In this document: positions 45,953-57,988 of the stretch, in pieces
Position numbering within the stretch: the first letter of the stretch is position 1
How the letters are laid out: each line of letters starts with the position of its first letter
Origin: Paracoccus subflavus
GTDB lineage: Bacteria; Pseudomonadota; Alphaproteobacteria; Rhodobacterales; Rhodobacteraceae
Direction: 5' to 3'
Length of the DNA stretch: 64,000 bases
Assembly (NCBI RefSeq): GCF_004310345.1
Contig: NZ_SISK01000004.1
Span: 186,001-250,000 of the forward strand
Made by a program: the position numbers and the translations under genes
The notes under the pieces: generated by a model
Told to the model about the DNA's origin: nothing
Database searches by the model: none
Seen by the model: the letters and a program-made list of their open reading frames with translations, nothing else

Positions 45953-46633
45953 TCAGGGCTGCTCGATCTCGGCCCAGATCGGCAGGTGGTCGGATGCCTC
46001 ACGCGCCGCGGCACCGGTAAAGACGCCATGCCGCAGCAGGGTCAGATGGTGCGACATGGCGATGCGGTCCAGCCGGAACTGCGGCAGCGGGGCGGGATAG
46101 GACGGGCCGGGGGCGACGACCCGGAATCCCGTCAGCGATTCCAGCCCGCGGCTGTCGTGCCATTCGTTGAAATCGCCCATCAGCACGATGTTGTCGTCCG
46201 CGATCCGCGCCGCCTGCGCGGTGATCCGCGCCAGTTGCGCCCGGCGCGAGGATCGCGCGAGCCCCAGATGCACGCCGATCACCGTCAGCCGGGGCAGGCG
46301 CAGCACGACCGCGCCGCGCGGCTCCAGCCCCGGCAGGGGCAGGCGGCGCAGCACCGCCTGTTCGGCCAGGTCGGGGCGCATCAGGATCGTCTGCCCGTGC
46401 CAGCCCAGGGAATTTTCGCCCGTGGTCGCCATGTCTGCGGGGACCAGCCCGGTCGCGTCACGGATCAGGCGGCGGGGCAGGGCCTCGGGACGGGCGCCCA
46501 GCCGGAAATCGACCTCTTGCAGGGCGATGATGTCGGGTTTCAGGGCGGCGATGACGGCAAGGTTGCGTTCCGGCGCGTGCGGGCCGGTCAGGCCACGACA
46601 TTTGTGCAGATTGTAGCTTGCCAGTCTCAACAA
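45953..46633 (-). CDS. Endonuclease/exonuclease/phosphatase family protein
   Basis: A 226-residue EEP-fold protein with the family residues: LASYNLHKCRGLTGP (N), IALQEVDFRLG (E), IGVHLGLARSSRRAQ (H), LMGDFNEWHD (D, N) and ASDHLPIWAEI (DH). It may be a phosphodiesterase or nuclease on nucleic acid, sphingomyelin-like lipid or inositol phosphate. No ATG precedes the conserved start; TTG at 46633 is the best choice, with AAAGG upstream. No signal peptide. Confidence 0.82.
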   Translation of the reverse strand: MLRLASYNLHKCRGLTGPHAPERNLAVIAALKPDIIALQEVDFRLGARPEALPRRLIRDATGLVPADMATTGENSLGWHGQTILMRPDLAEQAVLRRLPLPGLEPRGAVVLRLPRLTVIGVHLGLARSSRRAQLARITAQAARIADDNIVLMGDFNEWHDSRGLESLTGFRVVAPGPSYPAPLPQFRLDRIAMSHHLTLLRHGVFTGAAAREASDHLPIWAEIEQP

Positions 46634-46710
46634 AAATCAAACCTTTTGCGCTTTCCGCAGGATAGCCGCGGGGGGGATTGCCGCAAGGGGCATCGTTGAA
46701 ATCCCGGCTG

Positions 46711-48111
46711 TCAGGTGCCGCAGAACGTCTGATGGACGATCTGGTCGCTGCGCGGCGGCGCGGCCAGATCGTTCCAGTCCTCGCGCCTGTCGCGGGGATG
46801 GGTCACGGCGTCGAACAGGCGGCGGAACGGCGACAGGTCGTCGGCAAGGGCTGCGGCGATGGCGTCCTCGATCCGGTGGTTGCGGGGAATGCGCAAGGGA
46901 TTGGCATGGCGCATCAGGTCCGCATCAGGGGAAAGCGCCTGCCAGTCCCTGTGCCAGTCGTCAAAGGCGTCGCGGTCAACGAATTCGTCGCGGGCGGTGC
47001 CGTCGGACAGGCCGGCAAAGACGCGGGTGAAATCGGCGCGCTGCTGCGCCATGATCGTCAGCAGGCGTTCGGCCAGGGGCTGCGCCTTTTCCGCATCGGT
47101 CAGGCCCAGCTTTTCGCCGAAGCGGCGCCTCCACGCGGCCTGATAAAGCGGCGCAAAGCTGTGGACGGATTTCGTCGCGGCTTCGACGGCGGCGTCGCGG
47201 TCGCCCATCAGGGGAATCAGGCATGTCGCCAGTTGCGCCAGGTTCCAGACCGCGATCTGCGGCTGCTGCGCCCAGGCATAGCGCCCGCCCCGGTCGATCG
47301 AGGAAAACACCGTGTCCGGGTGATAGGCATCCATGAAGGCGCAGGGACCATAGTCAATGGTTTCGCCCGACACCGCCATGTTGTCGGTATTCATCACCCC
47401 GTGGATGAAGCCAAGCGCCATCCAGTGCGCGATGGTTTCCGCCTGCCGCGCCACGACATGATCCAGCAGCGACAGCGGACCGTTGGCCGTCGGATAATGG
47501 CGGGCGACGACATGATCGGTCAGGGCCGCCAGCGCCTCCTCTTGCCCCCGCACGGCGAAATACTGAAAGGTGCCGACGCGGATATGGCTGGCGGCAACCC
47601 GGGTCAGGACGGCGCCGGGCAGCCCGCTTTCGCGCCACACCGTTTCCCCCGTGGCCACCGCCGCCAGGGCCCGCGTGGTCGGCACCCCCATGGCATTCAT
47701 GAATTCGCTGACGACATATTCGCGCAGCACCGGACCCATCCAGGCCCGCCCGTCGCCGCGCCGGGAAAAGGGCGTCGGCCCGCTGCCCTTCAACTGGATG
47801 TCGAAGCGCGCGCCATCGGGGGCCACGACCTCGCCCAGAAGAACGGCGCGGCCGTCGCCAAGCTGCGGCACGAAGCCGCCGAACTGGTGGCCGGCATAGG
47901 CCTGGGCGATCGGATCGGCCCCCTGTGGAATGTCGTTGCCCGCCAGCATCGCCACGCCGTCCGGGCCGGTCAGCCAGTCGATGTCCAGGCCCAACCGCCG
48001 CGCCAGGGCGTCATTCAGGGCCAAAAGCCGGGGCTGTGCCACCGGCGTGGGCGCGACACGGGCATAGAACCCCTGCGGCAGACGGGCATAGCTGTTGTCG
48101 AAATGGATCAT
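46711..48111 (-). CDS. selO: Protein adenylyltransferase SelO (YdiU family)
   Basis: A 466-residue pseudokinase-fold enzyme that transfers AMP from ATP to Ser/Thr/Tyr of proteins, linked to oxidative stress. Marks are [45 protein letters not shown] and [19 protein letters not shown] (catalytic Asn/Asp). The protein ends FCGT: its Cys is third from the end, the position held by selenocysteine in human SELENOO. ATG at 48111 starts [12 protein letters not shown], the usual N-terminus. Diverges from obgE. Confidence 0.93.
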   Translation of the reverse strand: MIHFDNSYARLPQGFYARVAPTPVAQPRLLALNDALARRLGLDIDWLTGPDGVAMLAGNDIPQGADPIAQAYAGHQFGGFVPQLGDGRAVLLGEVVAPDGARFDIQLKGSGPTPFSRRGDGRAWMGPVLREYVVSEFMNAMGVPTTRALAAVATGETVWRESGLPGAVLTRVAASHIRVGTFQYFAVRGQEEALAALTDHVVARHYPTANGPLSLLDHVVARQAETIAHWMALGFIHGVMNTDNMAVSGETIDYGPCAFMDAYHPDTVFSSIDRGGRYAWAQQPQIAVWNLAQLATCLIPLMGDRDAAVEAATKSVHSFAPLYQAAWRRRFGEKLGLTDAEKAQPLAERLLTIMAQQRADFTRVFAGLSDGTARDEFVDRDAFDDWHRDWQALSPDADLMRHANPLRIPRNHRIEDAIAAALADDLSPFRRLFDAVTHPRDRREDWNDLAAPPRSDQIVHQTFCGT

Positions 48112-48132
48112 CGCTGTCTCCTCCACCGTTAG

Positions 48133-50354
<2,222 letters not shown>

Positions 50355-50369
50355 CAGCGGCCGCGCCGT

Positions 50370-50403
50370 CCCGCCCCGACCTTGCGGGCGGGGCGGCGGG
50401 TTT
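50370..50403. terminator. GC-rich hairpin between converging proB and fadJ
   Basis: CCGCCCC and GGGGCGG form a 7-bp GC stem (with weaker extension) 16 bases after the proB stop and 13 bases from the fadJ stop. Only a short TTT follows on the plus strand, so termination strength is uncertain. Confidence 0.45.
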
Positions 50404-50416
50404 CAGCCTGCCGGGA

Positions 50417-52600
50417 TCACGCCGCCTTCTTGCCGCCGCCATAGCGGTCATAGAAGGTCTGGCCGCTTGTGGCGATATCGCGCAACAGCGGAGGCGCGGC
50501 AAAGCGGTCGCCCTGTTCGGCGGTCAACCGGCCGCAGATCTCGACGGCGCGGGCGGCGCCCAGCATGTCCAGCCAGGCAAACGGCCCGCCGGACCACGGC
50601 GCGAAACCCCAGCCGAGGATTGCCCCCACATCGCCTTCGCGGATATCCTCCAGAACGCCCTCCTCGAAGGCGCGGACGGCCTCCAGCGTCTGGATGAACA
50701 TCAGGCGGTGCTGGACGGTGGTCAGATCCGGCTGGTCGTCGGCCTGGGGATAGCGCGCCGCAAGCCCGTCCCAGAAGCCCTGCCGCTTGCCGTCCTCGCC
50801 ATAGGCATAGAAGCCTGCGTTCGACTTGCGGCCCAGTCGGCCCTGATCGGCCATCCAGAACAGCACCTCGTCCACGGCGCCGTCGGGATAGTCCTCGCCC
50901 ATGCCCGCACGGGTGGCCTTGGCGATCTTGACCGCCAGGTCGATGGAAATCTCATCGACCAGTTGCAGCGGCCCCAGCGGCATCCCCATCAGCTTGGCGG
51001 CATTTTCGATCAGCACCGGGTTCACCCCTTCGGCAACCATGCGGATGCCTTCGTTGATATAGGGGATGATGCAGCGGTTCGCGTAGAAGAAGCGGGCGTC
51101 GTTGACCACGATAGGCGTCTTGCGGATCTGGCGCACGAAATCCAGCGCCTTGGCGACGGCGCGGGCACCGGTCTCGCGGCCCTTGATGATTTCGACAAGG
51201 GCCATCTTGTCCACCGGGCTGAAGAAGTGGATGCCGATGAACTGGTCCGGGCGACTGCTGGCTTTCGCCAGGTCGCTGATCGGCAGGGTCGAGGTGTTGG
51301 TGGCGAAGATCGCGTCCTGCGGGATCACGGCTTCGGCCTTTTTCGTCACCTCGGCCTTGACCTGCAGGTCTTCAAAGACCGCCTCGACGATCAGGTCGCA
51401 GCCCTCGAGGGCGGCATAGTCGGTGGTGGCGGTGATATGTCCCAGCACCTCGGCCTTTTTCTCGGGAGTCGATGTCTTGCGGCTGATGGCCTTGTCCAGC
51501 AGGCTTTCGGAATAGGCCTTGCCCTTGTCGGCACTGGCCTGGGCCGCGTCGATCAGCACAACGTCGATCCCCGCCATGGCGCTGACATAGGCGATGCCCG
51601 CGCCCATCATGCCCGCGCCCAGGATGCCCACCCTGCGCACGGTCTGGTCCGGCGCCCGGGGACGGTTGGCACCTTTCTCCAGCGCCTCCTTGTTGATGAA
51701 CAGGCTGCGGATCATCGCGGTGCTGGACGGGTTCATCAGGACGTTGGTGAACCAGCGCGCCTCGATCCTCAGCGCCGTGTCGAAGGGCACCTGCGCGCCC
51801 TCATAGACCGTCGACAGCAGCGCCTTGGCGGCCGGATAGACGCCCATCGTCTTGCCGTTGACCATCGCCGAGGCGCCGACAAAGGTCATGAAGCCTGCCG
51901 GATGGAACGGCTCGCCTCCGGGCATCTTGTAGCCCTTGGCATCCCAGGGCTTGACCAGATCGGCGGCGGTGGCATTCAGCACCCAGTCCCGCGCCGCGGC
52001 CAATGGATCGGCGACAACCTCGTCGATCAGGCCGGCGGCCTTGGCCTTTTTGGGGTCGGACAGCTTGCCTTCCAGCAGATAGGGCGCGGCGGCCATGGCA
52101 CCCAGCTTGCGCGATAGGCGGATGGTGCCGCCGCCGCCGGGAAAGATGCCGACCATGATCTCGGGCAGGCCGATCTTGGCGCGGGCGTTGTCGGCGGCAA
52201 AGATGCGATGTGTCGCCAGCGGCAGTTCCAGCCCGATGCCCAGCGCGGTGCCGGGCAAGGCGCTCGCGATGGGCTTGCCGCCCTTCAGCGTCTTGGGGTC
52301 CATGCCCGCACGCTCGATCTTGCGCAGCACATGGTGCAGCGACATGATGCCGTCGAACACCGCCTGCGCGCCGCCCTGCTTCATCTGCGCGATGACGTTC
52401 AGGTCCATCCCGGCGGCAAAGTCCTTTTTCCCGCTGGTGATGACGATGCCCTTGACGGACTGGTCCGCCAGCGCATCGTCGATCAGCGCGTCCAGTTCGG
52501 AGGCGCCCTCCATCGACAGCACGTTCATCGACTTGCCCGGCACGTCCCAGGTGATGATCGCGACGCCATCGGCGTGTTTCTGCATGGTGAAATCGGTCAT
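50417..52600 (-). CDS. fadJ: Fatty-acid oxidation multifunctional protein (enoyl-CoA hydratase / 3-hydroxyacyl-CoA dehydrogenase)
   Basis: A 727-residue alpha subunit of the beta-oxidation complex. The N-terminal crotonase domain has KDFAAGMDLN and PEIMVGIFPGGGGTIRLSR (oxyanion and catalytic Glu region); the C-terminal half has the NAD-binding GILGAGMMGAGIAYVSAMAG and FFSPVDKMALVEII dehydrogenase domains. It works with the thiolase encoded two genes upstream. Start at 52600 overlaps the cupin stop (ATGA). fadB is an equally possible name. Confidence 0.93.
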   Translation of the reverse strand: MTDFTMQKHADGVAIITWDVPGKSMNVLSMEGASELDALIDDALADQSVKGIVITSGKKDFAAGMDLNVIAQMKQGGAQAVFDGIMSLHHVLRKIERAGMDPKTLKGGKPIASALPGTALGIGLELPLATHRIFAADNARAKIGLPEIMVGIFPGGGGTIRLSRKLGAMAAAPYLLEGKLSDPKKAKAAGLIDEVVADPLAAARDWVLNATAADLVKPWDAKGYKMPGGEPFHPAGFMTFVGASAMVNGKTMGVYPAAKALLSTVYEGAQVPFDTALRIEARWFTNVLMNPSSTAMIRSLFINKEALEKGANRPRAPDQTVRRVGILGAGMMGAGIAYVSAMAGIDVVLIDAAQASADKGKAYSESLLDKAISRKTSTPEKKAEVLGHITATTDYAALEGCDLIVEAVFEDLQVKAEVTKKAEAVIPQDAIFATNTSTLPISDLAKASSRPDQFIGIHFFSPVDKMALVEIIKGRETGARAVAKALDFVRQIRKTPIVVNDARFFYANRCIIPYINEGIRMVAEGVNPVLIENAAKLMGMPLGPLQLVDEISIDLAVKIAKATRAGMGEDYPDGAVDEVLFWMADQGRLGRKSNAGFYAYGEDGKRQGFWDGLAARYPQADDQPDLTTVQHRLMFIQTLEAVRAFEEGVLEDIREGDVGAILGWGFAPWSGGPFAWLDMLGAARAVEICGRLTAEQGDRFAAPPLLRDIATSGQTFYDRYGGGKKAA

Positions 52601-53064
52601 TCGTTCTCTCCCTTCGTCGGGTAGGGGGTGCCGTCCAGATGCGTGTATCCCTGCGGCGTAGCCAGCAGGTCGAGGCCCGGATAACGGCAGATGTTTTCGG
52701 GGTTCCGGCTGCCCGCGATCAGATAGACCGCCGGCTGGTCAGTGTTGTTCTTCAAAGTATGCGCAACGGCCGTCCCGGCCTTCCAGCAGCAGGCATCGCC
52801 CGGATGGATGATCGTCGGCACGCCGTTCTCGATCACCGTCAGGGCGCCTTCCAGTATGTACAGGAACTCGTCATCGTGCTGTTCCCAGTGCGGCTGGCTC
52901 GACTGCTTGCCGGGGTGCAGGGTTTCCAGCGCAACGCCAAACTGCGTCAGCCCGCCAGCCTCGGTCAGGTGGCGATAGGACAGGAAACCGCGCCCCAGAT
53001 TGTAGGGTTCGGGATAGTCTGACACAGCCTCGGTCACAGGCACGCTGTCCTTGCGCAGGATCAT
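52597..53064 (-). CDS. Cupin-domain protein inside the fad operon
   Basis: A 155-residue single-domain cupin. Metal ligands fit the pattern: H59, H63 and E66 in PHWEQHDDEFLYILEGALTV, and H102 in AVAHTLKN; thus a metal-binding cupin is likely. The C-terminal ~35 residues (NICRYPGLDLLATPQGYTHL) extend beyond the core. It lies between fadA and fadJ, sharing a base with the fadA stop (TGATG) and overlapping fadJ by ATGA, so it is firmly part of the unit. Function unknown; cupins include isomerases, dioxygenases and sugar-binding sensors. Confidence 0.85.
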   Translation of the reverse strand: MILRKDSVPVTEAVSDYPEPYNLGRGFLSYRHLTEAGGLTQFGVALETLHPGKQSSQPHWEQHDDEFLYILEGALTVIENGVPTIIHPGDACCWKAGTAVAHTLKNNTDQPAVYLIAGSRNPENICRYPGLDLLATPQGYTHLDGTPYPTKGENE

Positions 53065-54275
53065 CACACCCGCTCGATGATGGTGGCCGCGCCCATGCCC
53101 GACGCGATGCACAGGGTGGCAAGGCCAATATTCTTGTCCTGCCGTTCCAGTTCGTCCAGCAGCGTGCCGATGATGATCGCGCCCGTCGCGCCCAGCGGAT
53201 GCCCCAATGCCATGGCGCCGCCATTGACGTTGACGCGGGCGGGATCGACCTGGAACGCCTGCATGAAGCGCAGGACCACGGCGGCAAAGGCCTCGTTCAC
53301 CTCGAACAGGTCGATGTCGCCGATCGACAGGCCGCTGTCGGCCAGGATTTTCTCGGTCACGGGAACCGGGCCGGTCAGCATGATGGTGGGGTCGGTCCCG
53401 ATCTTGGCGGTGGCGCGGATGCGGGCACGGGGGCGCAGGCCGTGGGCCTTGCCGAATTCCTCGTTTCCGATCAGCACGGCGGCGGCGCCGTCCACGATGC
53501 CGCTGCTGTTGCCGGCGTGGTGGATATGGTCGATCCGGTCCAGATGCGGATATTTCAGCATCGCCACCTTGTCGAATCCCGGCATCACCTCGCCCATGTC
53601 CTTGAAGGCGGGCTTCAGCTTGGCCAGATCCTCTATCGTGGTGCCGGGACGCATGTATTCGTCGCGGTCCAGGATGGTCAGGCCGTTCTGGTCCCTGACC
53701 GGCACGATGGATTTGTCGAACCGGCCCTCGTCCCAGGCCTGCGCCGCGCGCCGCTGGCTTTCGACCGCCAGTTTGTCGGCCTCTTCGCGGGTGAAGCCGT
53801 ATTCGGTGGCGATGATGTCGGCGCTGATCCCCTGCGGCACGAAATAGGTCTTCATGGCCAGCGAGGGATCGACCGCAATGGCCGCGCCGTCGCTGCCCAT
53901 GGCCACGCGGCCCATCATCTCGACGCCCCCGGCGATATAGGCCTGTCCCGCGCCGCCCCGGATCTGGTTGGCGGCCAGGTTCACGGCCTCCATGCCCGAT
54001 GCACAGAAGCGATTGATCGACAGGCCGGGAATGCGTTCGTCCAGGTCGGAGGCCAGCACGGCGGACCGCGCCAGGCAGCCGCCCTGTTCCTTGACCTGGG
54101 TGACGTTGCCCCAGATCACATCCTCGACCGCGTGGCCTTCAAGGCCATTACGCTCTTTGATTGCGTTCAGCAGCCGGGCCGACAGCGCCAGAGAGGTCAC
54201 TTCGTGCAGGCTGCCATCGGGGCGGCCCTTGCCGCGCGGCGTGCGGGCCGCGTCATAGATGAATGCGTCGGTCAT
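53064..54275 (-). CDS. fadA: Acetyl-CoA C-acyltransferase (thiolase)
   Basis: A 403-residue thiolase that cleaves 3-ketoacyl-CoA in beta-oxidation. Nucleophile Cys in INRFCASGMEAVNLAAN, His in GGAMALGHPLGATGA and second Cys in TLCIASGMGAATIIERV. Start overlaps the GST stop (ATGA). Beta subunit partner of FadJ. Confidence 0.95.
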   Translation of the reverse strand: MTDAFIYDAARTPRGKGRPDGSLHEVTSLALSARLLNAIKERNGLEGHAVEDVIWGNVTQVKEQGGCLARSAVLASDLDERIPGLSINRFCASGMEAVNLAANQIRGGAGQAYIAGGVEMMGRVAMGSDGAAIAVDPSLAMKTYFVPQGISADIIATEYGFTREEADKLAVESQRRAAQAWDEGRFDKSIVPVRDQNGLTILDRDEYMRPGTTIEDLAKLKPAFKDMGEVMPGFDKVAMLKYPHLDRIDHIHHAGNSSGIVDGAAAVLIGNEEFGKAHGLRPRARIRATAKIGTDPTIMLTGPVPVTEKILADSGLSIGDIDLFEVNEAFAAVVLRFMQAFQVDPARVNVNGGAMALGHPLGATGAIIIGTLLDELERQDKNIGLATLCIASGMGAATIIERV

Positions 54276-54913
54276 GCGTCCTCCTTGGGCGCCCGGTCCG
54301 ATGGGTTGCCGGGCATCAGGTCATAGGGGTGTTTCCAGCCGGGCAGGGCGGCGATGCCATCCAGCCAGCGGTCGATATGGGGCCAGGCCTTGCGGTCGAA
54401 ACCGAAGGGCTCGGGATAGAACAGGTATCCGCAGCAGGCGAAATCGGCGATGGTGGGGGCGGCGTCTGCAATCCAGTCGCGCGCGGACAGGTGGTCGTCC
54501 AGAACCCTGTAGGCCGCCTTCAGGCGGCCCTGCAGATATTCGGCCGCCCCGGCAGGGCGCTTGTCTGCAGGCAGGAAGTTCAGTAGGAAACGGGCCGGGC
54601 CTGCCTGCCCCGACAGCTTGTGATTGTCGAACATCAGCCAGCGCAGGGTTTCGTTCCGATCAGGGCCCAGGAATTTTCCGGTCCGCTCGGCAATGTGGAT
54701 CTGGATCACGGCCGATTGCGTCAGGGTCAGATCGCCCTCGCGGAAGACCGGCACCTCACCCATGGCATTGATCGCATGGAAAGCCGGGCTGCGCGCCTCG
54801 CCATTGAAGAAGTCCACATAGACGGGCGTCCAGTCATAGCCCGCCAGTTCCATCGTCAGCGCCGCCTTGTAGGCATTGCCGGATTCACCAAAGCACCAGA
54901 GTTGCGCGGTCAT
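54272..54913 (-). CDS. Glutathione S-transferase family protein
   Basis: A 213-residue GST: N-terminal thioredoxin-like domain (LWCFGESGNAYKAALTMELA; NAMGEVPVFREGDLTLTQSAVI, the glutathione-binding cis-Pro and QS) and all-helical C-terminal domain (WIADAAPTIADFACCGYLF with the N-cap box). A Ser in GESGN is the likely catalytic residue. First gene of GST-fadA-cupin-fadJ, all overlapping. A maleylacetoacetate-isomerase-like or detoxifying role is possible; substrate unknown. Confidence 0.88.
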   Translation of the reverse strand: MTAQLWCFGESGNAYKAALTMELAGYDWTPVYVDFFNGEARSPAFHAINAMGEVPVFREGDLTLTQSAVIQIHIAERTGKFLGPDRNETLRWLMFDNHKLSGQAGPARFLLNFLPADKRPAGAAEYLQGRLKAAYRVLDDHLSARDWIADAAPTIADFACCGYLFYPEPFGFDRKAWPHIDRWLDGIAALPGWKHPYDLMPGNPSDRAPKEDA

Positions 54914-54929
54914 TCTGTTCCTCCATCCA

Positions 54930-55157
54930 CCGGGGGCTTCGCGCCCCCGGACCCCCGCGGGGTATTTTTCGCAACGAAGAAGGCGCGTGGCTTAACCATT
55001 TTTCAACCCGTATCCGCCAGGCTGGCCGCACGGTACAGGCTGGGGAGCCGATGACCGTCAACGGAGAAGTCGTCCCGGTTCCTGGCTGAGACATGCCAAA
55101 CCGGCCGGAAGGCTGGAGGGGCCGGGACGCATCCGCTTCTTCGTTGTCCAAATACCC
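54930..55157. repeat. intergenic hairpin plus two inverted GGGTATTT elements
   Basis: The 271-base gap between the GST gene and the acyl-CoA dehydrogenase holds no gene. It contains a perfect stem CCGGGGGC/GCCCCCGG (54930-54950), an ACCCCCGCGGGGT hairpin and then GGGTATTTTTCGCAACGAAG continuing with AAG (54960-54982). The same motif recurs inverted at 55136-55157 (reverse complement begins GGGTATTTGGACAACGAAG). This looks like a dispersed intergenic element of Rhodobacterales, probably terminator related. Confidence 0.55.
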
Positions 55158-55184
55158 ATTCGGCCTCTCCTCTCTCGGTCCGGT

Positions 55185-56957
55185 TCAGAACGCCTCGGCC
55201 TCCAGTTCCATCACCGGTGCAGCGCCAGACTGGATGCGGGCCAGATGCGTGGCCGTCATCGGCAACTGCCGCTGCATGTAATAGCGTCCGGTGGCCAGCT
55301 TGGTCTTGAAAAACGCTGTATCGCCGGATTGGGCCTCAAGGGCCGCCTGGGCTGCCACGGCCATCTGCGCCCACATGAAGCCAAGCGTGACATGCCCGAA
55401 CAGGTGCATGAAGTCATAGCTGCCAGACAAGGCATCGTTGGGGTTCTTCATGCCCCGTTCCATGAAGAACATGGCGGCGGTCTGCAGATCCCTGGAAGCG
55501 GCCTTGAGAGGCGCAATGAAATCGTCTCCGACAGCACTTTCGCTGTGCTGCCTGCAGAACGCCTTGACCATCTCGAAAAAGGCCATGACATGCTTGCCGC
55601 CGTCCTGGGCCAGCTTGCGGCCGACCAGATCCAGGGCCTGCACGCCGTTTGCGCCTTCGTAGATCATGGTGATGCGGGCGTCGCGGACGAACTGCGACAT
55701 TCCCCATTCCTCGATATAGCCGTGGCCGCCAAAGACCTGCTGGGCCAGCACCGTCGATTCGAACCCCTTGTCGGTCAGGAACCCCTTGATCACCGGCGTC
55801 ATCAGCGACACGAGCCCCTCGGCATCGGCGTCGCCGTTATGTCCCTTGTCGATCATGTGCGCGCCCCACAGGACCAGCATCCGCGCGCCTTCCAGGAAGG
55901 ATTTCTGGTCCATCAGGCTGCGGCGGATATCGGGATGCACGATCAGCGGGTCGGCAGCACCCCGGGGATTGGCGACACCCGTGACCGCCCGGCCCTGCAG
56001 GCGGTCCTTGGCATAGGCGACGGCATTCTGATAGGCGGGGACCGCGCAGGCGTAGCCCTGCAGCCCGACGCCCAGGCGGGCCTCGTTCATCATGGTGAAC
56101 ATGGCCCGCATCCCCTTGTGCAGGTCGCCCAGAAGCCAGCCGCGGGCATTGTCATAGTTCATGACGCAGGTGGCATTGCCGTGGATGCCCATCTTGTGTT
56201 CCAGCGCGCCCACGGACACGCCGTTGCGTTCGCCAAGACTGCCGTCAGGGTTCACCAGGAACTTGGGCACGATGAACAGGCTGATCCCCCTGGTTCCCTC
56301 GCCCCCGCCGGGCGCCTTGGCCAGAACCAGATGGATGACGTTTTCCGCCAGATCGTGGTCGCCGGCCGAAATGAAGATCTTCTGCCCCGTGATCAGGTAG
56401 CTGCCGTCGTCCTGGGGTTCGGCCCTGGTGCGCAGGATGCCCAGATCGGTGCCGCTGTGGGGTTCGGTCAGGTTCATCGTGCCGGTCCATTCGCAACTGA
56501 CCATCCTGGGCAGATAGGTCCGCTTTTGCTCCTCGGTGCCATGGGCATGGATCGCGGAATAGGCGCCGTGGGTCAGGCCCTGATACATGTTGAAGGCCAT
56601 GTTGGCGGACACGAACATCTCGCCCGTGGCAACGCCCATGACATAGGGCATTCCCTGGCCGCCATAGTCGGGGTCGCAATCCAGGGCCGTCCAGCCGCCC
56701 TCCTTCATCGCCGCGAAGGCCCGGTCGAATCCCTCGGGCGTGTGCACCACGCCGTTTTCCAGGCGGCAGCCCTGCCGGTCGCCCACCGCGTTCAGCGGCG
56801 CCAGAACCTCGGCCGCCAGCTTGCCTGCGGCCTCCAGGATGGCCTCGGTGAACTCTGGTTCCAGATCCTCGTGGCCCGGCAGGCCGGACTGCGAAAGCTT
56901 CAGCACGTCATGCAGCGCGAATTGCATGTCACGGACGGGCGGAATGTAGATCGTCAT
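55185..56957 (-). CDS. Acyl-CoA dehydrogenase (long form, FadE/DmdC-like)
   Basis: A 590-residue flavoprotein that introduces the alpha-beta double bond into acyl-CoA. It has the FAD region [35 protein letters not shown], the catalytic-Glu stretch [20 protein letters not shown] (Glu in YEG) and a C-terminal acyl-CoA dehydrogenase C-like domain (about 470-590). The ~590-residue class includes DmdC (methylmercaptopropionyl-CoA dehydrogenase) and general fatty acyl-CoA enzymes. Its start overlaps a MerR gene (ATGA). Confidence 0.92.
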   Translation of the reverse strand: MTIYIPPVRDMQFALHDVLKLSQSGLPGHEDLEPEFTEAILEAAGKLAAEVLAPLNAVGDRQGCRLENGVVHTPEGFDRAFAAMKEGGWTALDCDPDYGGQGMPYVMGVATGEMFVSANMAFNMYQGLTHGAYSAIHAHGTEEQKRTYLPRMVSCEWTGTMNLTEPHSGTDLGILRTRAEPQDDGSYLITGQKIFISAGDHDLAENVIHLVLAKAPGGGEGTRGISLFIVPKFLVNPDGSLGERNGVSVGALEHKMGIHGNATCVMNYDNARGWLLGDLHKGMRAMFTMMNEARLGVGLQGYACAVPAYQNAVAYAKDRLQGRAVTGVANPRGAADPLIVHPDIRRSLMDQKSFLEGARMLVLWGAHMIDKGHNGDADAEGLVSLMTPVIKGFLTDKGFESTVLAQQVFGGHGYIEEWGMSQFVRDARITMIYEGANGVQALDLVGRKLAQDGGKHVMAFFEMVKAFCRQHSESAVGDDFIAPLKAASRDLQTAAMFFMERGMKNPNDALSGSYDFMHLFGHVTLGFMWAQMAVAAQAALEAQSGDTAFFKTKLATGRYYMQRQLPMTATHLARIQSGAAPVMELEAEAF

Positions 56958-57361
56958 GGCGTTGACCCTGTGCTTCTGGCTTTGGACTGGGCGGCAAGGC
57001 GATGTTCCGCGTCGGAAAGCTGAACCCTGAGATCGGCGATCGCCTCGCTCAGCTCAGCATATTGGCGTTCCATGTCCGCCAGACGCTGACGCCCGACCCC
57101 GATGGTCGCGGCGATCTGGGCGCTGTTGGTCCCGCCCGGCTCGTAGAGTTCGAGCAGTTGGCGGATTTCCTCGAGACTGAATCCGAAACGCTTGCCACGC
57201 AGGATCAGCGTCAGGCGGGCCCTGTCCCGGCGGTCATACAGGCGATGCTGCCCGCGACGTTCGGGAAAGATCAGCTCGCGCGCCTCGTAGAAACGCAGCG
57301 TGCGGGGGGTCACGCAGAACGCATCGCACATCTGGCGAATCGTCATCAGCTCCTCGGACAT
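56954..57361 (-). CDS. MerR-family transcriptional regulator (first of a pair)
   Basis: A 135-residue MerR protein: winged helix-turn-helix at 5-75 ([40 protein letters not shown]) and a C-terminal coiled coil (about 90-130). No metal-binding Cys set at the C-terminus, so it is not a typical metal sensor. ATG at 57361 follows GAGGAGGAG; a GTG at 57385 is possible. Its stop overlaps the acyl-CoA dehydrogenase start, so it probably controls that unit, likely in response to an acyl-CoA (inference). Confidence 0.88.
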   Translation of the reverse strand: MSEELMTIRQMCDAFCVTPRTLRFYEARELIFPERRGQHRLYDRRDRARLTLILRGKRFGFSLEEIRQLLELYEPGGTNSAQIAATIGVGRQRLADMERQYAELSEAIADLRVQLSDAEHRLAAQSKARSTGSTP

Positions 57362-57481
57362 GGTTCGCGGCTCCTCCTCGTGCACCGTCTGCCGTCCTTG
57401 ACCGTCGATATAGGGCCAAGTTGACGCAAACGTAAGCGGGACGCCGCGTCACGACGAGTCAAGGCGATGTATGACGCAGGG

Positions 57482-57862
57482 TCAACCCATCTTGCGCAGG
57501 TCCTGGGCAGCGGTTTCGCGCAGAGCCATGAGATCGGCCCGCGCCGCCTGCAAGTCCTTGATCTGCTGGTCCAGAACGCCAAGCTGCCGGTCGGCAAGTT
57601 CCAGCCAGACCTGAAACTGTTCGCGCGAGCCCCTTTGTTCATAGATCAGCAGCCACTGACGGATCTCCTCGAGCGAAAAGCCGAAACGGCGGCCGCGCAG
57701 GATCAGGGTCATCCGCGCGATTTCACGCGGGGTATAGAAGCGCAGGCGACCCTGGCGGACCGGGCTGAGCAATTCCAGGTATTCGTAATAGCGCAGGGTC
57801 CGGGGTGTCACGTCGAAACGCGCGCACATGTCCTTGAAGCTGATGGTCTGATCGCCCGGCAT
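57482..57862 (-). CDS. MerR-family transcriptional regulator (second of a pair)
   Basis: A 126-residue MerR protein clearly paralogous to its neighbour: FKDMCARFDVTPRTLRYYEY and [20 protein letters not shown] match it almost word for word. The C-terminal coiled coil (about 85-122) differs. ATG at 57862 has GGAGGG upstream; a TTG at 57889 is a weaker choice. It lies 120 bases upstream of the first MerR gene and diverges from thioesterase genes. Confidence 0.87.
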   Translation of the reverse strand: MPGDQTISFKDMCARFDVTPRTLRYYEYLELLSPVRQGRLRFYTPREIARMTLILRGRRFGFSLEEIRQWLLIYEQRGSREQFQVWLELADRQLGVLDQQIKDLQAARADLMALRETAAQDLRKMG

Positions 57863-57988
57863 CGGTCCCTCCGCATGGTCTTGCGACAAAGGCTATCTCG
57901 GGATGGCCCCGCGCTCAACCGGCCCGCCGTTACGTCGGGGATCGGGGCTTGAGCGGACCTGCCCGTCGCGGATAGCGTAGGGTTCCCT

